Part shown: one piece after another, positions 31,264 to 36,126 of the stretch
Position numbering within the stretch: position 1 is the stretch's first letter
Layout: each line of letters begins with the position of its first letter
Source of the DNA: a virus
Reading direction: 5' to 3' (one strand)
Length of the DNA: 36,126 nt
IMG/VR virus record: IMGVR_UViG_3300028025_002185
Location: 1-36,126 of that record
Program-made: the position numbers and the translations under genes
The notes under the pieces: model-generated
Seen by the model: only the letters and a program-made list of their open reading frames with translations
Databases searched by the model: none
Told to the model about the DNA's origin: nothing

Positions 31264-32889
31264 CTAAAGCGTCTCATCTTGTATCTCCATCATACGTCCA
31301 GTCTCCATGTCGTACTTCAAAGTACACGCTGGGCCTGTGTAGCCATTGTAACGATTCTTAGCCACTGCAATCTTAGTCATGTGTCTCTCATTCTCATCCT
31401 CAGCCATGCTATTACGTTCCAATGTAATCACAGCATCTGACAGCTGAGCAATTGAGCCTGAACCTCTGAGCTGAGACAAAGATACTGATTGTCCATCCTC
31501 GTGTCCTGCGTTACCTTGAGGCCTACGAAGGTGACTTACACAGATCAGAGTGATCTCCAACTCTTGAACCAGTGTACGAAGCTTCGTCATCATGTTATCA
31601 ATTGCCTTACGCTCATCTCCAAGATCCTGACCACTGACAACAATGCTAATGTGGTCAAGAAAGATGACCCTACAATCGCAAGCTTTAGCCATATACCTGA
31701 TTCTGTTGGCAATGTTGTCAACGTCACTGCTACCGAAGTGATCAAAGAGATAAATACGATTACTTCCCAATGTTGCATCAAAAGCATCTTTAAGTTCCTT
31801 CTCAGTTGTTGGTGTATCAGGTAAATGCAACAGCTTATTAGCGTGCAAAGACATGATACTTCTAGCTGTCTTACGAGTTGACTCTTCGAGGAATAACCCT
31901 CCAATGTTCCACTTCGTAGTGTTCAGAATGTTAAACAATATCTCACGTAAGAATTGGCTCTTACCGAGGCCTGAACCAGCTGTGACTGTAACTAACTCCG
32001 AAGGTCTCATACCGTAGAGAAGCTTATTCAAGCCCTTCCAAGGGTACATAGCCTCAGCCTTAGCCTCAGGTTTAATCACTTCCTCCCACAGTGATGCAGC
32101 ATTGATGATCCCATCAGGAATGTACACCTCAGCTCTCCACCACTCATTGACAAACTCTTTAGTAGCCCCAGCAATGAGGTAATCACAAGCATCTTTGTAG
32201 CCACTCAAATGCTTCACAATCTTAGCCTTCTGTCCGAACAGTTCAGCTACCTCTTTAGAAGCCTTCTTACCCGGCTCATCAGCATCGAAGCAGATAACAA
32301 TGTTCTCAAAGCTGTTTAACCATTCATACTGAGCTTTGCAGTCCTTTAGGGCTGCTTGCGCACCATTCCGTATAGAGACACTAGGCCACTGGCTTCCGGT
32401 GAGTTGGTAGCCTGCGAGTGCATCGAGCTCCCCTTCGTAGATTGTGACGTACTTCCCTCCTGCGTGGAAGAGACCCTGCCCAAACAACCGTGCATTGTGA
32501 AAGGTTCCGTTAATTGAAAAAGACTTTTCAGCAACTCTTCGTGTTTTGTAGGCGACAACGGTTCCACTGTCGTCAGTGTAAGGGTAAAAGTGATTTTGTG
32601 CATCTTGAGTAACTCCGTACTTCTCACAAGTTTGTAAGTTAATACCTCTATCAGGTATCGATTTAATAGTCCCTTTAGGTTCTATCATTTTAGTCTTTCG
32701 TGGTTGTACTGCATCTTGCTTAACTGTGAAGTCATCATATTCATTATCATGGTGAGTTTCATGGCAGTTAAAACAATAGGTATGATTATCATCGTATAAA
32801 GCACCAGCATCTGAGCTACCACAGTACTCACAAGGTATGTGCTTTACAAACTTTGACTCCTGTTTCTCTTTGCGTACGATGCTAAGCAT
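31264..32889 (-). CDS. Primase-helicase (T7 gp4-like)
   Basis: This 541-residue bifunctional protein makes RNA primers and unwinds DNA at the fork. A zinc finger lies at CEYC...CFNC (Cys20, 23, 39, 42). A TOPRIM primase follows, with YEGELDA (Glu152, Glu154, Asp156) and CFDADEPGKK (Asp202, Asp204). The RecA-type helicase has Walker A GSGLGKS (305-311), catalytic EES near 335, Walker B VIFLDH (Asp412), ICVSHLRRP and the arginine-finger region AVAKNRYNG. Length is close to T7 gp4 (566). GGGAGG lies 9 bases before the ATG. It overlaps the previous gene by 8 bases. Confidence 0.95.
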   Translation of the reverse strand: MLSIVRKEKQESKFVKHIPCEYCGSSDAGALYDDNHTYCFNCHETHHDNEYDDFTVKQDAVQPRKTKMIEPKGTIKSIPDRGINLQTCEKYGVTQDAQNHFYPYTDDSGTVVAYKTRRVAEKSFSINGTFHNARLFGQGLFHAGGKYVTIYEGELDALAGYQLTGSQWPSVSIRNGAQAALKDCKAQYEWLNSFENIVICFDADEPGKKASKEVAELFGQKAKIVKHLSGYKDACDYLIAGATKEFVNEWWRAEVYIPDGIINAASLWEEVIKPEAKAEAMYPWKGLNKLLYGMRPSELVTVTAGSGLGKSQFLREILFNILNTTKWNIGGLFLEESTRKTARSIMSLHANKLLHLPDTPTTEKELKDAFDATLGSNRIYLFDHFGSSDVDNIANRIRYMAKACDCRVIFLDHISIVVSGQDLGDERKAIDNMMTKLRTLVQELEITLICVSHLRRPQGNAGHEDGQSVSLSQLRGSGSIAQLSDAVITLERNSMAEDENERHMTKIAVAKNRYNGYTGPACTLKYDMETGRMMEIQDETL

Positions 32890-33088
32890 GTTTTAATGCC
32901 TCCCGTAGCCCTTCAATGGTCTTTAGAGCTGTTTTATCGAGGTATCCATAGTAGATGTCACCCCTGAGCTGAAAAGCTGTGAAATCCTCCATCATCGATA
33001 AGGTCTCAGCCAATGCCTTCAGACTTGAATCACCCGATAAAGGAACCTGAGGGAATGGCCATGGTTTGTCAGGATCAATGTCAGTCAT
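32882..33088 (-). CDS. Hypothetical protein before primase-helicase
   Basis: This 68-residue protein, MTDIDPDKPWPFPQVPLSGDSSLKALAETLSMMEDFTAFQLRGDIYYGYLDK, has a Pro-rich start and helical body. The ATG directly follows the stop of the tiny gene upstream, and its end overlaps the primase-helicase start. No family recognised. Confidence 0.65.
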   Translation of the reverse strand: MTDIDPDKPWPFPQVPLSGDSSLKALAETLSMMEDFTAFQLRGDIYYGYLDKTALKTIEGLREALKHA

Positions 33089-33151
33089 TTATTTGTTACT
33101 CAATACAAGTTTAATTAAAGTTACTATGGAGACAAACAAAGCCATTATCAT
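33089..33151 (-). CDS. Tiny membrane peptide (20 aa)
   Basis: Read directly from the sequence: MIMALFVSIVTLIKLVLSNK, essentially one membrane segment. Its ATG overlaps the previous stop (ATGA), and the next gene's ATG follows its TAA without a gap. There is no strong ribosome site of its own, so it would rely on re-initiation. It resembles the 21-residue peptide at 30367 only in size and hydrophobicity. Confidence 0.5.
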   Translation of the reverse strand: MIMALFVSIVTLIKLVLSNK

Positions 33152-33369
33152 GGATGTTCATCCACTGGCAGTTGTTCATCGTTAATAGGTAAGACATAAC
33201 CTTCACCTAAGCGTTTAAGCACAGTTTCAGCTACATCAGCCATAACCTTATCACGACCATTGTTCATGATTAAGTCAGCCATACTATCAATGACAGACCA
33301 ATACCAACATTCATACTTAACGACATCAAGTTCATGACCATCATCATCAATCATCAGTTCAATAGACAT
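33148..33369 (-). CDS. Hypothetical acidic protein, first gene after the leftward promoter
   Basis: This 73-residue protein, MSIELMIDDDGHELDVVKYECWYWSVIDSMADLIMNNGRDKVMADVAETVLKRLGEGY, is acidic. It is the first gene transcribed from the promoter at 33528-33556, with CTAGGAGGATAATTT giving a strong ribosome site. No family recognised. Confidence 0.7.
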   Translation of the reverse strand: MSIELMIDDDGHELDVVKYECWYWSVIDSMADLIMNNGRDKVMADVAETVLKRLGEGYVLPINDEQLPVDEHP

Positions 33370-33414
33370 AAATTATCCTCCTAGGGTTATTGTCTATACC
33401 ACATTATGAAACTC

Positions 33415-33556
33415 TGGCACTTTAAAGTTACTTTATAAGTAATTATATAAAGGTACTTTAATAGTGTATTTAACTACTATGTAACTTCTATGAAACATCA
33501 TAGGTACTCAGTAGTTACTTTAAAGTAAGGGTAGCATACTTTAAAGATCTTGTCAA
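33415..33556. promoter_or_regulatory. Cluster of ACTTTAAAGT palindromes (operator or origin candidate)
   Basis: Perfect ACTTTAAAGT lies at 33419-33428 and, within the 14-bp palindrome TTACTTTAAAGTAA, at 33515-33528. Variants are TTACTT-TAT-AAGTAA (33428-33442), ACTTTAATAGT (33455-33465) and ACTTTAAAGA (33538-33547). The last lies in the promoter spacer, and its centre is 21 bp, two helical turns, from the site covering the -10 edge and start point. A leader hairpin (AACTACT 33472-33478 with AGTAGTT 33510-33516; CTATGA 33488-33493 with TCATAG 33498-33503) lies between. The region is very AT-rich. Confidence 0.65.
33528..33556 (-). promoter_or_regulatory. Promoter of the leftward replication operon
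   Basis: Reading leftward, TTGACA (33556-33551) is a perfect -35, with a 17-base spacer and TACCCT (33533-33528) as a weak -10 helped by an upstream TGC (extended -10). It shares TTGACA-N12-TATGCTAC with the promoter at 4169. It sits just past the stop of the 33560 gene; transcription should begin near 33521. The weak -10 plus overlapping palindromes suggest regulation. Confidence 0.7.
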
Positions 33557-33559
33557 GTG

Positions 33560-33787
33560 TTATTTAAAGTCCACTTCCTCCATAGGGTTAATATCATCAT
33601 TATCCTCAGCACTGTCGTCAATGTCATCCTCTGAGATCAGGTCTCTCCTATCCTTTGTAGGTAGGTTAGCGTCCATCTGTACAGTTTTAAAGCATTGCTG
33701 ACATAGGTCTATAAACATACCTGTCACAGCGTGCTTACGTGTAGCTTCGAAGTCAGTTAATAATCTATCACAGCATAGGCATTTCAT
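33560..33787 (-). CDS. Small zinc-binding protein with acidic tail
   Basis: This 75-residue protein has CLCC (residues 3-6) and CQQC (29-32), a four-Cys zinc site. The opening MKCLCCDRLLTDFEATRKHAVTGMFIDLC recalls small phage zinc proteins. The last 28 residues are highly acidic (SEDDIDDSAEDNDDINPMEE), suggesting DNA mimicry or protein binding. The start overlaps the previous stop. Function unknown. Confidence 0.75.
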   Translation of the reverse strand: MKCLCCDRLLTDFEATRKHAVTGMFIDLCQQCFKTVQMDANLPTKDRRDLISEDDIDDSAEDNDDINPMEEVDFK

Positions 33788-33981
33788 GATTGTCCCCTTA
33801 ATCGTATAACCCTAGCAACCCACTGTGCAATATGATGTTCTTCATCCTCAGCAATCTTTGCACAGGCCTCACGCTCAGCATCAGCCACTATCATAGCAAA
33901 CTGTCTTAGCGCATAGTGTTGACCTTCAGAAGGATAAGGTAGGAACTCATTTATCAGTTTTGTTAGTTCATCTTGTGTCAT
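33784..33981 (-). CDS. Hypothetical helical protein
   Basis: This 65-residue protein contains LRQFAMIVADAEREACAKIAEDEEHHIAQWVARVIRLRG, a helical pattern (F...V...ERE.CAKIAE) common in short phage proteins of unknown role. It is joined to both neighbours by 4-base ATGA overlaps. Confidence 0.7.
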   Translation of the reverse strand: MTQDELTKLINEFLPYPSEGQHYALRQFAMIVADAEREACAKIAEDEEHHIAQWVARVIRLRGQS

Positions 33982-34127
33982 ACATCCTCCCTCACTTCAA
34001 TTAAGTCCATCTCTTCAGGGTCATAGCCTAGTTCATCGTAGACAAGCCCTTCAGCTTCATCCTCATTACTGGCATACACCCATACTTCCTTTGTAGGGCT
34101 TACCTGATAACAATATTCATGTTTCAT
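33978..34127 (-). CDS. Small acidic hypothetical protein (49 aa)
   Basis: Read directly from the sequence: MKHEYCYQVSPTKEVWVYAS, then NEDEAEGLVYDELGYDPEEM and DLIEVREDV. The beta start and acidic helix resemble short phage accessory proteins. ATGA overlaps join it to the genes on both sides, and AGGAGAA precedes the ATG. Function unknown. Confidence 0.7.
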   Translation of the reverse strand: MKHEYCYQVSPTKEVWVYASNEDEAEGLVYDELGYDPEEMDLIEVREDV

Positions 34128-34324
34128 TGGTTCTTCTCCTTTAACTTATCCATGGTTTGAAGTAATGCATCCATAGGGTCTACAGCGTCTTCAATGATGT
34201 CATCAATCTCCTGAGTGGTAAGTCCTACCCATTCACGCTTAGGTGTTTTATCAGGACATGTACAAGTTCTTGGATTGCCTATATACCAACACTCACCACA
34301 ATCACCGCAACACATCTTAAACAT
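34124..34324 (-). CDS. Cys-rich protein with WVGLT motif
   Basis: This 66-residue protein begins MFKMCCGDCGECWYIGNPRTCTCPD, with six Cys that could bind metal. It continues TPKREWVGLTTQEIDDIIED, a segment also seen at 30429-30809. The start overlaps the previous stop (TAATG) with AAGGA upstream. The motif is frequent in Burkholderiales phages; function unknown. Confidence 0.7.
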   Translation of the reverse strand: MFKMCCGDCGECWYIGNPRTCTCPDKTPKREWVGLTTQEIDDIIEDAVDPMDALLQTMDKLKEKNQ

Positions 34325-34536
34325 TATTTATCCTTCCTTTTAAAGGGGTTAACTGTACTCCAAGCTGCCAAGTGTACAGTTTTGCCATCAGCATCATAGC
34401 AGAGACTGTACATCCCATCAACATGCTTGAACCATAACAGACCAACATGGGTCTTTATAGGTGTCTCTTTAGGGACATCGTACAAGGGTTTTGAGGGTTG
34501 TTCGTCCCAGTCTTTTAAGTCAATTTCTGATAACAT
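34324..34536 (-). CDS. Hypothetical protein
   Basis: This 70-residue protein, MLSEIDLKDWDEQPSKPLYDVP, continues with LLWFKHVDGMYSLCYDADGKTVHLAAWSTVNPF, a small beta-rich fold. ATG 34536 is preferred, with GAGGA 9 bases upstream; a TTG at 34542 is in frame. No family recognised. Confidence 0.65.
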   Translation of the reverse strand: MLSEIDLKDWDEQPSKPLYDVPKETPIKTHVGLLWFKHVDGMYSLCYDADGKTVHLAAWSTVNPFKRKDK

Positions 34537-34538
34537 AG

Positions 34539-34727
34539 TCAAATGTCCTCACTTTCAAAGTTAACTCTAAAGGTTAAAGCTTCTCCCATCTCATTAAAAT
34601 TCTCTCTCAATGAGTACATGAGAGCCCCTAGTTCATCATCAGTCATAAGACAGTTAAATTTAAACTCTAAGACCTTAAGACCATACGCCCCTGAATACCC
34701 TACAATTGAGCCTTTATTGTATAACAT
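34539..34727 (-). CDS. Hypothetical protein
   Basis: This 62-residue protein, MLYNKGSIVGYSGAYGLKVLEFKFNCLMTDDELGALMYSLRENF, has a beta start and a helix. A GGTAGGGTGCT stretch precedes the ATG. It ends 3 bases before the next start. No family recognised. Confidence 0.6.
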   Translation of the reverse strand: MLYNKGSIVGYSGAYGLKVLEFKFNCLMTDDELGALMYSLRENFNEMGEALTFRVNFESEDI

Positions 34728-34739
34728 AGCACCCTACCC

Positions 34740-35024
34740 TTAACCAATGTGAAATGAAGGCTTAGAGAGCCTATAAATAGCCTTTAAAGGGCTCCCGTTA
34801 TCGTAGTCAATGGTCTGTTGTTCTACTAACTCAGCTTTATAGGACTTTAAAGCATCCCATTCAAGCTCAGTCCATTGATTGTCAGAAAGTACATCATAGA
34901 CGTTAAAGCCCTCATAAATGACTTCGTGAAACTCTACGTATTCACTCTCTAAGTCAATCTCACATGTGACAGTGACCAAAGCTCTACTATCAGCTAATAG
35001 AGTATCAAATTTATAAGTAACCAT
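34740..35024 (-). CDS. Hypothetical acidic protein
   Basis: This 94-residue protein, MVTYKFDTLLADSRALVTVTCEIDLESEYVEFHEVIYEGFNVYDVLSDNQWTELEWDALKSY, looks like an alpha/beta fold. Its beta start is similar in style to other phage proteins of unknown role. AGGAAATAACACC precedes the ATG. No family recognised. Confidence 0.65.
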   Translation of the reverse strand: MVTYKFDTLLADSRALVTVTCEIDLESEYVEFHEVIYEGFNVYDVLSDNQWTELEWDALKSYKAELVEQQTIDYDNGSPLKAIYRLSKPSFHIG

Positions 35025-35028
35025 GGTG

Positions 35029-35172
35029 TTATTTCCTATTTATTACAAGTTTATAAAGGTTAGCGGGTTGACCTTCTAAGTTATTATTATCAGCTAGCCA
35101 GTCCTGAGCGAATGATAACTTATTGAAGGTGGCAACTACAATCCCCGATGATATTGATACTATTTTGTACAT
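35029..35172 (-). CDS. Small hypothetical protein (47 aa)
   Basis: Read directly from the sequence: MYKIVSISSGIVVATFNKLS, FAQDWLADNNNLEGQPANLY, KLVINRK. AGGAAACC lies 5 bases before the ATG, and the gene fills the space between its neighbours exactly. Function unknown. Confidence 0.65.
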   Translation of the reverse strand: MYKIVSISSGIVVATFNKLSFAQDWLADNNNLEGQPANLYKLVINRK

Positions 35173-35174
35173 GA

Positions 35175-35384
35175 TCAGGTTTCCTTTGTGTATTCAATAG
35201 CATCTTTCCACATTAGCCATGCATCCTCAATATTTGACCATGTGCCAATTTGATCTACCACCGTGTCAGTAGCGTTATCCTTATTGGCTAAGAAATATAA
35301 CAAACTACTAAGTGACGCTACAGCCACGTTTCTCTTATAAGCCCTAATAAAGGCCTGCTCTTCATGTGTAGGTGTATAGCTCAT
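35175..35384 (-). CDS. Hypothetical protein
   Basis: This 69-residue protein, MSYTPTHEEQAFIRAYKRNVAVASLSSLLYFLANKDNATDTVVDQIGTWSNIEDAWLMW, is helical with a hydrophobic centre. Its ATG overlaps the preceding stop (TAATG). No family recognised. Confidence 0.65.
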   Translation of the reverse strand: MSYTPTHEEQAFIRAYKRNVAVASLSSLLYFLANKDNATDTVVDQIGTWSNIEDAWLMWKDAIEYTKET

Positions 35385-35548
35385 TAGGACATGTCCTCTT
35401 CATCAATGTTAAGAATTGCTAGAATAGCTTTAACTTTATCAGCCGATACAGTTAGCCACCGAGTCTCGCCTTTATCTGAAATAAGCTTAAGATCCGCCTG
35501 TTGAGCATTGTCACCTAGGCGTTTGAATTCAAAATCATAATATGTCAT
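35384..35548 (-). CDS. Small hypothetical protein (54 aa)
   Basis: Read directly from the sequence: MTYYDFEFKRLGDNAQQADL, KLISDKGETRWLTVSADKVK, AILAILNIDEEDMS. The E.RWL.VS...V.AI..IL segment suggests a small alpha/beta fold. It starts 26 bases after the previous stop with AGGGAAACAGTAAA upstream, and its stop overlaps the next start. Function unknown. Confidence 0.7.
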   Translation of the reverse strand: MTYYDFEFKRLGDNAQQADLKLISDKGETRWLTVSADKVKAILAILNIDEEDMS

Positions 35549-35574
35549 TTTACTGTTTCCCTATATAGTTGAGC

Positions 35575-35895
35575 TTAACGGCAATTCCAAAGTTCTTCTA
35601 AGGCTTCATCTAGGCCGATATTGTCCTTGAATGTTGCCCTGCATGAGTCAGCCCACCAGTAACCGTCAACCGTCTTGGTTCTAGTGTTAACCCAGATATT
35701 AGGGCCTCCACAGGCAACCATAACCCTTGCACCTTTATATTCACCCTTACTATTGACAATGTATTCAATATCTAAGGCGTCTTGCAAGTAGTCAAAGGCT
35801 GTCATTGGCTCACCATCAACGTTTAATTCGTCTTCATCGAAGCCATTGGTGAGAGTGTCAGCAATGTGTTGCACAAAGTTAGTTTCTGTTATCAT
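35575..35895 (-). CDS. Conserved hypothetical protein
   Basis: This 106-residue protein contains EPMTAFDYLQDALDIEYIVNSKGEYKGARVMVACGGPNIWVNTRTKTVDGYWWADS and an acidic end, EALEELWNCR. The G.RVMVACGGPNIWV.T....V.GYWW pattern recurs in unrelated phages, so it is a real conserved family, but I know no function. AAAGGTTAAACC precedes the ATG. The hairpin at 35943-35993 lies in its leader. Confidence 0.75.
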   Translation of the reverse strand: MITETNFVQHIADTLTNGFDEDELNVDGEPMTAFDYLQDALDIEYIVNSKGEYKGARVMVACGGPNIWVNTRTKTVDGYWWADSCRATFKDNIGLDEALEELWNCR

Positions 35896-35942
35896 GGTTT
35901 AACCTTTCAAAGTTAGGCCGTGGCCTGTTACTGTTACCTGTA

Positions 35943-35993
35943 GACATTACAGGCCATAGCATCCTACCATAGGACGCTACAGTCTGTAATGTC
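35943..35993. repeat. 51-bp near-palindrome between two leftward genes
   Basis: GACATTACAG (35943-35952) pairs perfectly with CTGTAATGTC (35984-35993). Inside, TAGCATCCTA (35957-35966) pairs with TAGGACGCTA (35970-35979) apart from one mismatch, around a 3-base CCA loop. A competing stem GGCCTGT (35922-35928) with ACAGGCC (35949-35955) uses part of the same sequence. No T-run follows, so it is not a standard terminator; it may be an attenuator, processing site or protein-binding site. Confidence 0.8.
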
Positions 35994-35995
35994 AC

Positions 35996-36126
35996 TTATG
36001 AGACTGCGTCTAGATTAATGACAATAGTTTGTAACCTGAAACGGTCATTAGACATTTCAGATCCATGCATATACCGAGCAATTACTTTTTTGTCGCCATC
36101 GCTTAGTAGATCACTGTTATAAGCCA
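35996..36126 (-). CDS. Partial CDS at right edge (C-terminal 42 residues)
   Basis: An open leftward frame enters from the right edge and ends with TAA at 35996-35998. The visible end reads AYNSDLLSDGDKKVIARYMH then GSEMSNDRFRLQTIVINLDAVS. The absence of stops, ordinary codon use and position before the palindrome support a real gene whose start is outside the window. Function cannot be judged. Confidence 0.55.
   Translation of the reverse strand, partial: AYNSDLLSDGDKKVIARYMHGSEMSNDRFRLQTIVINLDAVS

Noticed and set aside
33442-33470. Second leftward promoter using TATAAT at 33447-33442
   Set aside because: The -10 is perfect but the matching -35 position reads AATACA; in such AT-rich DNA a chance TATAAT is expected.
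33370-33559. CRISPR-like repeat array
   Set aside because: Repeats are only about 10 bp, palindromic and irregularly spaced, which fits operators or iterons rather than CRISPR.

Overview
The window looks like most of the genome of a short-tailed (podovirus-type) double-stranded DNA phage. The evidence is a complete packaging and virion gene set (terminase, portal, scaffold, coat, two head-to-tail connector proteins, three internal-virion-type proteins, an S74-chaperoned fibre), a T7-like replication set (primase-helicase, family A DNA polymerase, gp2.5-like single-strand binding protein, 5'-3' exonuclease, endonuclease I), and very dense gene packing with stop/start overlaps. I see no integrase, no repressor with a recognisable fold, no tRNA and no single-subunit RNA polymerase in this window. 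One protein has the EPVAWM...PPQR.WVGL signature that I associate with Burkholderiales phages and prophages, so a betaproteobacterial, possibly freshwater, host is a weak inference.

Layout. About 1 to 21,800 is on the + strand: terminase subunits (68-1679), two small basic proteins, portal (2127-4151), an inferred sigma70-type promoter (4169-4197), two small genes, scaffold (4821-5636), major coat protein (5672-6631) and an intrinsic terminator (6642-6677). Then come small virion proteins, an 818-residue proline/glycine-rich repetitive protein, an Ala/Ser-repeat fibre protein, the S74 fibre (10593-12461), connector proteins (13233-15425), three large internal virion proteins (15657-20409) and the lysis genes, a 3TM-type holin and an M15 endolysin (20959-21794). 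A bidirectional terminator at 21828-21862 separates this from the - strand.

About 21,873 to 36,126 is on the - strand and is read leftward. It starts, beyond the right edge, with many 20- to 106-residue accessory proteins. A 190-bp AT-rich control region (33370-33559) follows, with a promoter and repeated ACTTTAAAGT palindromes. Then come the primase-helicase, DNA polymerase, an HNH endonuclease VII-like protein, SSB, exonuclease, a zinc-metallopeptidase-like protein, endonuclease I, a metallophosphoesterase, a DUF3310 protein, a B12-dependent (class II) ribonucleotide reductase and a glutaredoxin-like protein.

How it fits together: the leftward operon makes the DNA-replication and nucleotide-supply proteins, and the rightward operon makes virion and lysis proteins. 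Two promoter-like sequences on opposite strands share TTGACA-N12-TATGCTAC, and ACTTTAAAGT-like palindromes lie both at the leftward promoter and at the left edge upstream of the terminase genes. This suggests, but does not prove, shared control. Several genes of 20 to 54 codons, easily missed by length-filtered gene calling, were read directly from the sequence and are listed.
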